Source of the DNA: an uncultured Prevotella sp. | GTDB taxonomy: Bacteria; Bacteroidota; Bacteroidia; Bacteroidales; Bacteroidaceae | DNA: 60,704 nucleotides | Direction of reading: 5' to 3' | NCBI GenBank assembly: GCA_946404405.1 | Contig: CAMJDL010000015.1 | Span: 1-60,704 of the forward strand | Part shown: in pieces, positions 50,637-57,954 of the stretch | How the letters are laid out: each line of letters begins with the position of its first letter | How positions within the stretch are numbered: the first letter of the stretch is position 1 | Position numbers and translations under genes: made by a program | Notes under the pieces: model-generated | What the model saw: only the letters and a program-made list of their open reading frames with translations | The model's database searches: none | What the model was told of the DNA's origin: nothing

Positions 50637-51386
50637 ATGATAAAGAAGATTCTGGTATCCCAACCTAAACCATCGAGCGAAAAGTCGCCCTACTATGACA
50701 TCGCTCAGAAATTTGACGTTGATCTGGTGTTCCGTCCTTTTATTAAGGTAGAGGGTATTACAGCAAAAGAGTTTCGTACGCAGAAGGTGAACATTTTGGA
50801 CTATACAGCCATTGTGTTTACTTCACGCCATGCTATTGACCACTTTTTCACACTGGCCAAAGAGTTGCGCGTAGCTATTCCCGAGGATATGAAGTATTTC
50901 TGTGTCACAGAAACCATTTCGCTCTACATTCAAAAGTATGTGCAATACCGTAAACGTAAGGTGTTCTTCGGAACAACAGGTAAAATTGATGACTTGCTGC
51001 CCACAATGGTGAAGCACAAGACAGAGAAATACCTCATTCCAATGAGCGATGTGCATAACGATAGTCTGGCACAGTTGCTCGACAGTAAGAAGTTGAACCA
51101 TCAGGAGTGTGTGATGTATCGTACCGTGAGTAACGACTTTACACCAGAGGAAGTCAAGACTTTCGACTACGACATGCTGATATTCTTCAGTCCTGCCGGT
51201 ATCGAGTCGCTCACCAAGAACTTCCCTGACTTCAAGCAGGGTGATATTGCTATTGCTACTTTCGGACCTGCTACGGCTCAGGCTGCTCGTGATGCAGGTT
51301 TGCGCCTCGATATTGAAGCACCGTCAGAGAAATATCCCTCAATGACGGGTGCCCTGCAGCATTACTTGCTGACAATCGAAGACTGA
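50637..51386 (+). CDS. hemD: Uroporphyrinogen-III synthase
   Basis: A 249-residue protein of the HemD fold: two Rossmann-like halves, with ILVSQPKPSSEKSPYY at the start, YTAIVFTSRHAIDHFF in the first half, and LIFFSPAGIESLTKNFP and IATFGPATAQAARDAGLRLDIEAP in the second. HemD closes hydroxymethylbilane to uroporphyrinogen III in tetrapyrrole synthesis. The DUF4271-hemD-rnpA-yidD order is conserved in Bacteroidetes. HemD sequences vary widely, so the call also uses context. Confidence 0.85.
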   Translation: MIKKILVSQPKPSSEKSPYYDIAQKFDVDLVFRPFIKVEGITAKEFRTQKVNILDYTAIVFTSRHAIDHFFTLAKELRVAIPEDMKYFCVTETISLYIQKYVQYRKRKVFFGTTGKIDDLLPTMVKHKTEKYLIPMSDVHNDSLAQLLDSKKLNHQECVMYRTVSNDFTPEEVKTFDYDMLIFFSPAGIESLTKNFPDFKQGDIAIATFGPATAQAARDAGLRLDIEAPSEKYPSMTGALQHYLLTIED

Positions 51387-51430
51387 CGTTTAGCAACGTT
51401 CAATGTTCAACGTTCATCGTTTAACATTCA
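51386..51430 (+). repeat. Degenerate AACGTTCA-type words before and inside the rnpA start
   Basis: Five to six degenerate copies of AACGTTCAATGTTCA / TTTAACA lie between hemD and rnpA. The predicted rnpA ATG at 51403 and its first nine or so codons are made of this repeat. Confidence 0.7.
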
Positions 51431-51798
51431 GGAAGCGGGAGCGCATGGTCAGTCTCAAGCTGATTGAGTCGCTCTTTGGAGGCGGTTGCAGTCAGTCTGT
51501 GGCTGCTTTTCCGTTAAGAGCAGTTTACATGCTTTCGGAGCGCCAGTGCGATGATGCTCCTGTCCAACTGCTGATCAGCGTCCCCAAGAAACGTTTTCAC
51601 CATGCTGTTGACCGTAATCGGGTGAAGCGTCAGGTGCGCGAAGCCTATCGCCAGCATAAAGACCTGTTGTGTCAGGTTGTGCCTGAGGGGCAGCGCCTGC
51701 TTTTGGCATTCATATGGCTGTCCGACGAGCATCGTCCGTCGAAAGAGGTCGAAGGACGAATCGTTTCTCTGATGCGTCGCATTGCCGAAAAGATATGA
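51403..51798 (+). CDS. rnpA: Ribonuclease P protein component
   Basis: A 131-residue basic protein. The RnpA core is seen in [17 protein letters not shown] near the start and in the RNR motif region [22 protein letters not shown]. It helps the RNase P RNA trim tRNA 5' ends. The first residues come from a repeat word, so the true start may be later (for example Met 15). It overlaps yidD by four bases, a widely conserved pairing. Confidence 0.92.
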   Translation: MFNVHRLTFRKRERMVSLKLIESLFGGGCSQSVAAFPLRAVYMLSERQCDDAPVQLLISVPKKRFHHAVDRNRVKRQVREAYRQHKDLLCQVVPEGQRLLLAFIWLSDEHRPSKEVEGRIVSLMRRIAEKI

Positions 51799-52037
51799 AG
51801 ACGTTGTGGCATTATATAACGCGTCCCTTGGTATGGCTGCTGGTGTTGCCTATTCGTTTCTACCAGATATGCATATCACCGCTGTTAGGGCCGTCGTGCC
51901 GTTTTACGCCTACCTGTTCTGAATATGCCCGTCAAGCCATCATGAAGCATGGACCCTTCAAAGGCCTCTATTTGGCCATCTGGCGAATATTAAGATGTAA
52001 CCCTTGGGGTGGCTCGGGCTATGACCCGGTGCCGTAG
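51795..52037 (+). CDS. yidD: Membrane protein insertion efficiency factor YidD
   Basis: An 80-residue protein beginning at an ATGA overlap with rnpA. The family motif is complete: [31 protein letters not shown] and the GGSGYDPVP end. An N-terminal amphipathic helix would hold it to the membrane. YidD helps YidC insert membrane proteins. The longer frame from 51714 lies within rnpA and is not used. Confidence 0.95.
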   Translation: MKTLWHYITRPLVWLLVLPIRFYQICISPLLGPSCRFTPTCSEYARQAIMKHGPFKGLYLAIWRILRCNPWGGSGYDPVP

Positions 52038-52046
52038 GGCTTCAAA

Positions 52047-52087
52047 GCATCGAAATGTCGTAATATCGTAATAACGAAATATCGAAA
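52047..52087 (+). repeat. Degenerate ATCGAAAT-type words before tyrS
   Basis: Five degenerate copies of an 8-10 base word (ATCGAAAT, GTCGTAAT, ATCGTAAT, AACGAAAT, ATCGAAAA) end 12 bases before the tyrS ATG. They match the word family before rpsD at 495-543, 51 kb away. Confidence 0.8.
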
Positions 52088-52098
52088 AGAACATTAAT

Positions 52099-53397
52099 AT
52101 GAAAAAGAATTTTGTAGAAGAACTGAAATGGCGCGGCATGCTGGCACAGATGATGCCTGGCACGGAAGAGCTGCTCCAGAAAGAGATGGTAACGGCATAC
52201 TTGGGTACTGACCCAACGGCCGATTCCCTGCATATCGGTCACCTCTGCGGTATCATGATGCTGCGTCACCTGCAGCGTTGTGGCCATAAGCCCATCATTC
52301 TTGTTGGTGGTGCTACTGGTATGATTGGCGACCCCTCTGGCAAGTCACAGGAACGTAACCTGCTGAACGAAGAGACACTGCGTCACAACCAGGAGTGCAT
52401 CAAAGCTCAGGTATCGAAGTTCCTCGATTTTGAGTCAAAGGACGAAAATGCTGCTGAGATGGTCAATAACTATGACTGGATGAAGGATTTTACCTTCCTC
52501 GACTTTGCCCGTGAGGTGGGTAAGCACATCACCGTGAACTATATGATGGCCAAGGATAGCGTACAGCAGCGCTTGAACGGTACGGCTCGCGATGGTCTGT
52601 CGTTCACCGAGTTCACCTACCAGCTGTTGCAGGGCTACGACTTCCTCTACCTTTACCAGCATAAGAACTGTAAGTTGCAGTTGGGTGGTAACGACCAGTG
52701 GGGTAACATCACCACTGGTACGGAGCTCATCCGTCGTACCCTTGGTTACGAGAATGAGGCTTTCGCACTGACCTGCCCATTGATTACTAAGAGTGACGGT
52801 AAGAAGTTCGGTAAGACCGAGTCTGGAAACATCTGGCTTGACCCCAAGCGCACCACACCATATAAGTTCTACCAGTTCTGGTTGAATGTCAGCGACGACG
52901 ATGCCGAGAAGTATATCAAGATCTTTACTTCTTTGGAGAAGGATGTTATCGATGCCCTCGTAGAGGAACATAAGCAGGATCCTGGACGTCGTGTGTTACA
53001 GAAGCGCCTGGCTGAGGAAGTTACCGTACTGGTACACTCTCAGGAAGCTCTCGATGCAGCCATCGAAGCCAGCAACTTGTTGTTTGGCAAGGCTACAAAG
53101 GAGGGTCTTGAGAAACTCGACGAGCAGATCTTCCTCGATGTGTTCGATGGTGTTCCCCAGTTCGAGATCTCGAAGGACCAACTTGGTCAGCCAGCAATCG
53201 AGCTGTTTACTACCGTAGCCCCCGTCTTCCCTTCAAAGGGTGAGATGCGTAAGATGGTTCAGGGTGGTGGTGTCTCGCTGAACAAGGAGAAATTGACCGA
53301 TCAGAATCGTCTTGTTACTGCCGAAGATCTCATCGATGGCAAGTATCTCTTGGCTCAAAAAGGTAAAAAGAACTATTATCTTTTGATAGTAAAATAA
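52099..53397 (+). CDS. tyrS: Tyrosyl-tRNA synthetase
   Basis: A 432-residue class I synthetase. HIGH-type motif: [16 protein letters not shown]-type motif: KKFGKTESG; tyrosine site GGNDQWGNI. The C-terminal ~75 residues are an S4-like RNA-binding domain ([19 protein letters not shown]). It charges tRNA-Tyr. It follows yidD after a 61-base gap with repeat words and precedes a perfect hairpin. Confidence 0.97.
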   Translation: MKKNFVEELKWRGMLAQMMPGTEELLQKEMVTAYLGTDPTADSLHIGHLCGIMMLRHLQRCGHKPIILVGGATGMIGDPSGKSQERNLLNEETLRHNQECIKAQVSKFLDFESKDENAAEMVNNYDWMKDFTFLDFAREVGKHITVNYMMAKDSVQQRLNGTARDGLSFTEFTYQLLQGYDFLYLYQHKNCKLQLGGNDQWGNITTGTELIRRTLGYENEAFALTCPLITKSDGKKFGKTESGNIWLDPKRTTPYKFYQFWLNVSDDDAEKYIKIFTSLEKDVIDALVEEHKQDPGRRVLQKRLAEEVTVLVHSQEALDAAIEASNLLFGKATKEGLEKLDEQIFLDVFDGVPQFEISKDQLGQPAIELFTTVAPVFPSKGEMRKMVQGGGVSLNKEKLTDQNRLVTAEDLIDGKYLLAQKGKKNYYLLIVK

Positions 53398-53406
53398 TAA
53401 AAGGTG

Positions 53407-53439
53407 AAGAAATATTTGGCGGAATGCCAAATATTTCTT
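53407..53439. terminator. Perfect 14-bp hairpin after tyrS, overlapping the tRNA-Gln promoter
   Basis: AAGAAATATTTGGC (53407-53420) pairs perfectly with GCCAAATATTTCTT (53426-53439) over a 5-base loop, 10 bases after the tyrS stop. It has only a short T tract. The -33 element of the next promoter lies in its left arm and the first T of the -7 element is its last base. Confidence 0.78.
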
Positions 53440-53446
53440 ACCTTTG
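53415..53446 (+). promoter_or_regulatory. Promoter of tRNA-Gln
   Basis: TTTG at 53415-53418, a 20-base spacer and TACCTTTG at 53439-53446 fit the consensus, 20 bases before the tRNA 5' end. It overlaps the tyrS hairpin. Confidence 0.8.
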
Positions 53447-53465
53447 CATCCGATTTTAAAACCAA

Positions 53466-53536
53466 TGTCCAATGGTGTAATGGTAGCACAACAGGTTTTG
53501 GTTCTGTTTGTGGTGGTTCGAATCCGCCTTGGACAA
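53466..53536 (+). tRNA. tRNA-Gln (anticodon TTG)
   Basis: A 71-base cloverleaf: acceptor TGTCCAA/TTGGACA; D arm TGGTGTAATGGTAGCA; anticodon stem ACAGG/TCTGT with loop TTTTGGT, anticodon TTG; T arm with GGTTCGAATCC; discriminator A. CCA is not encoded. It reads CAA glutamine codons. It is transcribed with or just before the dehydrogenase at 53567. Confidence 0.95.
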
Positions 53537-53566
53537 CAATAGACTATTCTCTAAAAACAAACTATT

Positions 53567-54370
53567 ATGGCAAACATTTTTTCTTTGGAAGGTAAGAACG
53601 CGTGGATTACTGGCGCATCTTATGGTATTGGTTTCAACATTGCCAAGGCTTTCGTAGCTGCTGGCATTAAGAACATCATCTTCAACGACATCAACGAGGC
53701 TGCCCTGCAGCGTGGTCTGGACAACTACAAGGAGGCTGGTATCACTAATGTTAAGGGTTATGTCTGCGACGTGACTGATGAGAATGCTGTAAAGGCTCTT
53801 GTCGAGAAGATTCATGCCGAGGTAGGTCAGATTGACGTCCTCGTCAACAATGCCGGTATCATCAAGCGTATCCCCATGCACGAGATGAAGCGCGCTGAGT
53901 TCCAGCAGGTCATCGACGTAGACTTGGTGGCTCCCTATATCTGCTCATCTGCTGTTATTCCTGAGATGATGGAGCGCAAGGAGGGTAAGATTATAAATAT
54001 CTGCTCAATGATGTCAGAACTGGGTCGTGAGACCGTGTCAGCTTATGCTGCCGCTAAGGGTGGTTTGAAGATGCTGACGCGTAACATCTGCTCAGAATAT
54101 GGCGAGTACAACATCCAGTGTAATGGTATTGGTCCGGGTTACATCGCTACACCGCAGACCGCACCCCTGCGTGAGAAACAGCCTGATGGCAGTCGTCATC
54201 CGTTCGACAGCTTCATCTGCGCTAAGACTCCCGCTGGTCGTTGGCTCGATCCAGAGGAATTGGGTGGTCCCGCAGTATTCCTGGCCTCTCATGCTTCTGA
54301 TGCTGTCAATGGTCACGTACTGTACGTTGATGGCGGTATCCTTGCCTACATCGGTAAGCAACCAAAATAA
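53567..54370 (+). CDS. Short-chain dehydrogenase, gluconate 5-dehydrogenase / KduD-like
   Basis: A 267-residue classical SDR. The NAD(P) motif is TGASYGIG, then NNAG, the catalytic Ser in ICSMMSELG and Y-x3-K in YAAAK. The GPGYIATPQTAPLRE segment and C-terminal LYVDGGILAYIGKQ are typical of gluconate 5-dehydrogenase and 2-dehydro-3-deoxygluconate 5-dehydrogenase (KduD), which interconvert keto and hydroxy forms of sugar acids. No kduI partner lies beside it, so the substrate stays open. Confidence 0.88.
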   Translation: MANIFSLEGKNAWITGASYGIGFNIAKAFVAAGIKNIIFNDINEAALQRGLDNYKEAGITNVKGYVCDVTDENAVKALVEKIHAEVGQIDVLVNNAGIIKRIPMHEMKRAEFQQVIDVDLVAPYICSSAVIPEMMERKEGKIINICSMMSELGRETVSAYAAAKGGLKMLTRNICSEYGEYNIQCNGIGPGYIATPQTAPLREKQPDGSRHPFDSFICAKTPAGRWLDPEELGGPAVFLASHASDAVNGHVLYVDGGILAYIGKQPK

Positions 54371-54389
54371 GGAATCAGAATTCTGAGAC

Positions 54390-55271
54390 GTGGAACGTAA
54401 CAGAGAAATCTATAAAGTTACGATCATAGGAGGAGCAGTCAACATGTTGTTGCTGCTCTTCAAGTTTATAGCGGGGTTTGTGGGGCATAGTGCCGCCATG
54501 ATGGCTGATGCCGTACACTCGCTGTCTGACTTTGTTACGGATGTCATTGTGCTGCTTTTTGTGCGCATCAGTGGCAAACCTCAGGATAAGTCGCACGACT
54601 ACGGCCATGCCAAATATGAGACACTTGCTATGACACTCATTGGCATTGCCCTGTTGCTGGTGGCTATCGGCATCATATATAATGGTGTGGTCGCTATCCA
54701 TTTCTGGGCGACAGGTGGACAGTTGACGGCCCCAGGACTATTGGCTTTGTGGGCCGCCTTGTTGTCGATTGCACTGAAAGAGGGTGTCTATCGCTATTCC
54801 ATGATGAAGGCCCGCCAACTTAATTCTCAGGCTGTAGAGGCCAATGCGTGGCATCATCGCAGCGATGCATTGTCATCAGCCGGTACGGCTGTGGGTATTG
54901 GTGGTGCCATCTTCTTAGGACAGCGATGGGCCGTACTTGACCCTGTGGCATCGGTCATCGTGGGTTTGTTTATCGCCAAGGTTGCCATCTTCTTGCTGCG
55001 TGATGGTATTGGCGATCTGATGGAACAGTCGTTGCCCGATGACGTGGAGAACGAAATGCTGCAACTGGCAGCATCGGTATCTGGGGTTGACAAACCTCAC
55101 GCATTACGTACGCGAAGGATTGGTAACCACTATGCCATCGAGTTACATATCATGATGGATGGTGACATGAGTCTGCGTGAGGCACACGACAAGGCCTCAG
55201 AGGTTGAGGACCTGCTACGGAGCCGCTATGGCGACGAGACACATGTGGCTGTTCATGTGGAACCAAAATAA
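54390..55271 (+). CDS. Cation diffusion facilitator (CDF) metal exporter
   Basis: A 293-residue membrane protein that starts with GTG. About six membrane helices carry the metal motifs ADAVHSLSDFVTD (helix 2) and HHRSDALSSAGTA (helix 5); HDYGHAKYE is the loop motif. The C-terminal cytoplasmic domain (about 205-293, with RRIGNHYAIELHIMMDG and HVAVHVEPK) senses metal. CDF proteins export Zn2+, Fe2+, Mn2+ or similar ions in exchange for protons; the specificity is not clear here. The stop codon lies in the arm of the following hairpin. Confidence 0.93.
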   Translation: MERNREIYKVTIIGGAVNMLLLLFKFIAGFVGHSAAMMADAVHSLSDFVTDVIVLLFVRISGKPQDKSHDYGHAKYETLAMTLIGIALLLVAIGIIYNGVVAIHFWATGGQLTAPGLLALWAALLSIALKEGVYRYSMMKARQLNSQAVEANAWHHRSDALSSAGTAVGIGGAIFLGQRWAVLDPVASVIVGLFIAKVAIFLLRDGIGDLMEQSLPDDVENEMLQLAASVSGVDKPHALRTRRIGNHYAIELHIMMDGDMSLREAHDKASEVEDLLRSRYGDETHVAVHVEPK

Positions 55272-55305
55272 ATGCAGACTACCATTTGGCAGCCTGCATT
55301 TATTT
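55266..55305. terminator. Bidirectional terminator between the CDF and HU genes
   Basis: AAATAAATGCAG (55266-55277) and CTGCATTTATTT (55294-55305) form a perfect 12-bp stem followed by T-rich sequence. It includes the CDF stop codon and lies between convergent genes. Confidence 0.85.
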
Positions 55306-55322
55306 TTTATTTACAAAATTGC

Positions 55323-55595
55323 TTACTTAACAGCCTCTGCGAGTTCAGCACCAGCCTTGAACTTAGCAACCTTCTTAGCAGCAATCTTAATCTTCTGCTT
55401 GGTAGCGGGGTTGATACCTTCGCGAGCGGGCTTCTTAACTACGTCAAATGTACCGAAACCTACGAGCTGAACCTTGTCACCCTTCTTCAGAGCACCCTTG
55501 ATAGCCTCGATAGTAGCGTCGAGAGCCTTCTTTGCATCAACCTTTGTCAGACCAGCACCTTGTGCAATCTTTTCAATCAATTCTGTCTTGTTCAT
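55323..55595 (-). CDS. DNA-binding protein HU
   Basis: A 90-residue protein of exactly classical HU size: MNKTELIEKIAQGAGLTKVDA at the start, the VQLVGFGTFDV hinge and the arm/C-terminus with GINPATKQKIKIAAKKVAKF. HU binds and bends DNA as a dimer and compacts the nucleoid. It has a consensus promoter upstream and is a single gene. Confidence 0.97.
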   Translation of the reverse strand: MNKTELIEKIAQGAGLTKVDAKKALDATIEAIKGALKKGDKVQLVGFGTFDVVKKPAREGINPATKQKIKIAAKKVAKFKAGAELAEAVK

Positions 55596-55648
55596 AATTT
55601 TGTTGTTTTAAAAAGTGAATATAAATGGTTTAAGTCATTTTTCTGATG

Positions 55649-55679
55649 CAAATATAAGAGAATCCTTTGACAAAACAAA
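55649..55679 (-). promoter_or_regulatory. Promoter of HU
   Basis: On the minus strand: TTTG (55679-55676), 19-base spacer, TATATTTG (55656-55649), giving a leader of about 45 bases to the ATG at 55595. Confidence 0.8.
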
Positions 55680-55835
55680 CAAAAAATCGAAAAAAATTAT
55701 GTTTTTAATGAAAAAAAGTTTGTTATCCCCCATTTTTGTGCTTTAAAACGGATATTTTTCGTAATTTTGTGCGCGAATAGCGAGAAATCGTTGAATATAA
55801 TGTAAATAGCAAATCGGTAAATCGTACATACAAAG

Positions 55836-56759
55836 ATGAACAATATACCCACAATGACCAAGAATCTGTTGGTGGTGAATGTTTTGGCATTCATCGCCAC
55901 CTTTGTGCTTGAACGCAGTGGCATTGACCTGACGAAATTGTTGGGTCTCCATTTCTTCTTGGGCAGTGAATTCCATATCTACCAATTCGTCACCTACATG
56001 TTCCTGCATGGTGGTTTTACGCATATTCTGTTTAATATGTTTGCCTTGTGGATGTTCGGTTCGGTGATTGAGCGTGTATGGGGTCCTAAGAAATTCCTTT
56101 TTTATTACATTTGTTGTGGTGTCGGCGCAGGCTTTACACAGGAATTGGTTCAGTATATCACCTATTCGATGGAGGATCTTGCAACCTATCAATACGTGAA
56201 TGCCGGTGGCGTTCAGATGACGACAGACGCCTATATCAATCTATGGACAACGATAGGAGCGTCTGGTGCAGTATATGGCATCCTGTTGGCTTTCGGTATG
56301 ATCTTCCCCAATGAACGGCTGTTTATCATTCCCTTCCCATTCCCCATCAAGGCCAAGTGGCTTATCGTGGGTTATATTGCTATAGAACTGTTCTCGGCTA
56401 TGAGTGGGCCTGGCGATGGCGTGGCTCACATGGCACACCTGGGTGGTATGCTGTTTGGCTTCCTGCTCATTCGTTACTGGCAGAAGCATCCAGATTCGTC
56501 GAGTAGCTTTGGCAGGAGTAGGGGACAGGAGTTCTTCGATAATCTGAAACGTAAGTACGATGCGCGTCAAGGTCAGCAGCACATGAAGGCTGAGCATACG
56601 TCAGACGTGCATCGTGAAACTGACGAGGAGTATAATGTCCGTCAGCGGAAGAATCAGGAAGAGATTGATGCCATCCTCGATAAGATTCGTAAGAGCGGCT
56701 ACGACAGTTTGACGAAAGAGGAGAAGAAGAAACTGTTTGACCAAAGTCGGGGATCGTGA
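55836..56759 (+). CDS. Rhomboid-family intramembrane serine protease
   Basis: A 307-residue protein with about six membrane helices. Catalytic Ser is in TIGASGAVYGILLAFG and catalytic His in HMAHLGGMLFGFLL; the HGGFTHILFNMFALWMFG segment is the conserved helix 2 region. The C-terminal ~95 residues are a charged cytoplasmic tail (YNVRQRKNQEEIDAILDKI; SLTKEEKKKLFDQS), found in many Bacteroidetes rhomboids. It cleaves membrane proteins within the bilayer. It overlaps the next gene by four bases (GTGA). A TAATTTTG -7 element lies at 55762-55769. Confidence 0.93.
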   Translation: MNNIPTMTKNLLVVNVLAFIATFVLERSGIDLTKLLGLHFFLGSEFHIYQFVTYMFLHGGFTHILFNMFALWMFGSVIERVWGPKKFLFYYICCGVGAGFTQELVQYITYSMEDLATYQYVNAGGVQMTTDAYINLWTTIGASGAVYGILLAFGMIFPNERLFIIPFPFPIKAKWLIVGYIAIELFSAMSGPGDGVAHMAHLGGMLFGFLLIRYWQKHPDSSSSFGRSRGQEFFDNLKRKYDARQGQQHMKAEHTSDVHRETDEEYNVRQRKNQEEIDAILDKIRKSGYDSLTKEEKKKLFDQSRGS

Positions 56760-57847
56760 TAAAACAACTGAAGACATTTACCATCCAGATGATTGCCGGT
56801 GCTAATGTGGCAACGGTTATCTCCATGTTGCTGGTGGGCTATAGCGACAGACTTAATCCTGCCGACCATCCGTTGCTGTCAACATTAGGTATGGCGTTCC
56901 CTCTTTTTCTGTTGGTCAACTTCGCTTTTCTGTTCTTCTGGCTAATCTTTAAGTGGCGCATGATATGGATTCCTGTGGTGGGTCTCGTGTGCGCGTATGT
57001 ACCTATTAATATATTCATGCCCCTGAATGTCAAACAGGACATTCCCGAAGGTGCTCTGAAACTGGTGTCGTATAATGTGTGTACTTATGGCGGCAACTAT
57101 AAATATGAACAGGGCTTCGAGACCGTATTGAAATATCTGGTCGAGCAGGAGCCCGATATCATTTGTCTTCAGGAGGATGTGGACACTTGGCGGCGCTATG
57201 TGTTTATGGAATACAAGAAACACTGGGCCTATAACGACACTATGGTGATAGCTAATAACCCTCAGAGCCTCAATGCGGTGGGCATTCATACACGCTTCCC
57301 AATCATTAAGCGCGAACGTATCAAGTATGCCTCGATGGCTAATGGTAGTGTGGCTTGGTGGCTGAAGGTGGACGGTGATACGCTGATTGTGGTGAATAAT
57401 CATTTTGAGAGTTGTCATCTTAATAGTGATGATCGTGCACAGTATCGGCAGATTATCAAAGGCGAGATGCCGAGTGATTCGGCCCGCTCCGAGTCAAAGC
57501 TCTTGCTGATTAAACTGGCTGAGGCCAATGCCACCCGCTCGAATCAAATCAGGGCCGTGCTGCAGTATGTGGAAGAGCACAGCCAATACCCCATTATTGT
57601 GTGTGGCGACTTTAACGACAATCCTATCTCGTACTCGCGTCACGCCATGGCTCAACGGCTGACCGACTGTTTCCGAGAGACGGGACGCGGCGTCGGTTTG
57701 TCATATAATCAGAAAGCCTTCTCATTCCGCATCGACCATATTTTCTGTTCACGACAACTACAACCCTATAACTGCAAAGTTGACGACAAAATGGATGCAA
57801 GTGACCATTATCCGATACTTTGTTGGTTAAAAATGGCAGGAAAATAA
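56756..57847 (+). CDS. Endonuclease/exonuclease/phosphatase-family membrane protein
   Basis: A 363-residue protein starting with GTG in overlap with the rhomboid stop. Two or three N-terminal membrane segments (about 10-95, including PLFLLVNFAFLFFWLIFKW) are followed by an EEP domain: LVSYNVCTYGG, EPDIICLQEDVD (metal Glu), VVNNHFESCHL, VCGDFNDNPIS and the final RIDHIFCS / ASDHYPIL. The fold covers phosphodiesterases and phosphatases acting on nucleic acids or lipids; the substrate is unknown. It probably faces the periplasm. Confidence 0.88.
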   Translation: MIKQLKTFTIQMIAGANVATVISMLLVGYSDRLNPADHPLLSTLGMAFPLFLLVNFAFLFFWLIFKWRMIWIPVVGLVCAYVPINIFMPLNVKQDIPEGALKLVSYNVCTYGGNYKYEQGFETVLKYLVEQEPDIICLQEDVDTWRRYVFMEYKKHWAYNDTMVIANNPQSLNAVGIHTRFPIIKRERIKYASMANGSVAWWLKVDGDTLIVVNNHFESCHLNSDDRAQYRQIIKGEMPSDSARSESKLLLIKLAEANATRSNQIRAVLQYVEEHSQYPIIVCGDFNDNPISYSRHAMAQRLTDCFRETGRGVGLSYNQKAFSFRIDHIFCSRQLQPYNCKVDDKMDASDHYPILCWLKMAGK

Positions 57848-57899
57848 AGAAAAAAGAACGAAAATTGCAGATAAATTTCGGTATGTGAAGAAAAATGAG

Positions 57900-57907
57900 T
57901 ATATTTG
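57900..57907 (+). promoter_or_regulatory. -7 element of secDF
   Basis: TATATTTG at 57900-57907, 48 bases before the ATG at 57955. The -33 element (TTTC near 57876) is weak. Confidence 0.65.
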
Positions 57908-57954
57908 CAGGCTAAAATAGCAGAATCATAAATTAAAACAATATAACTAACAAA

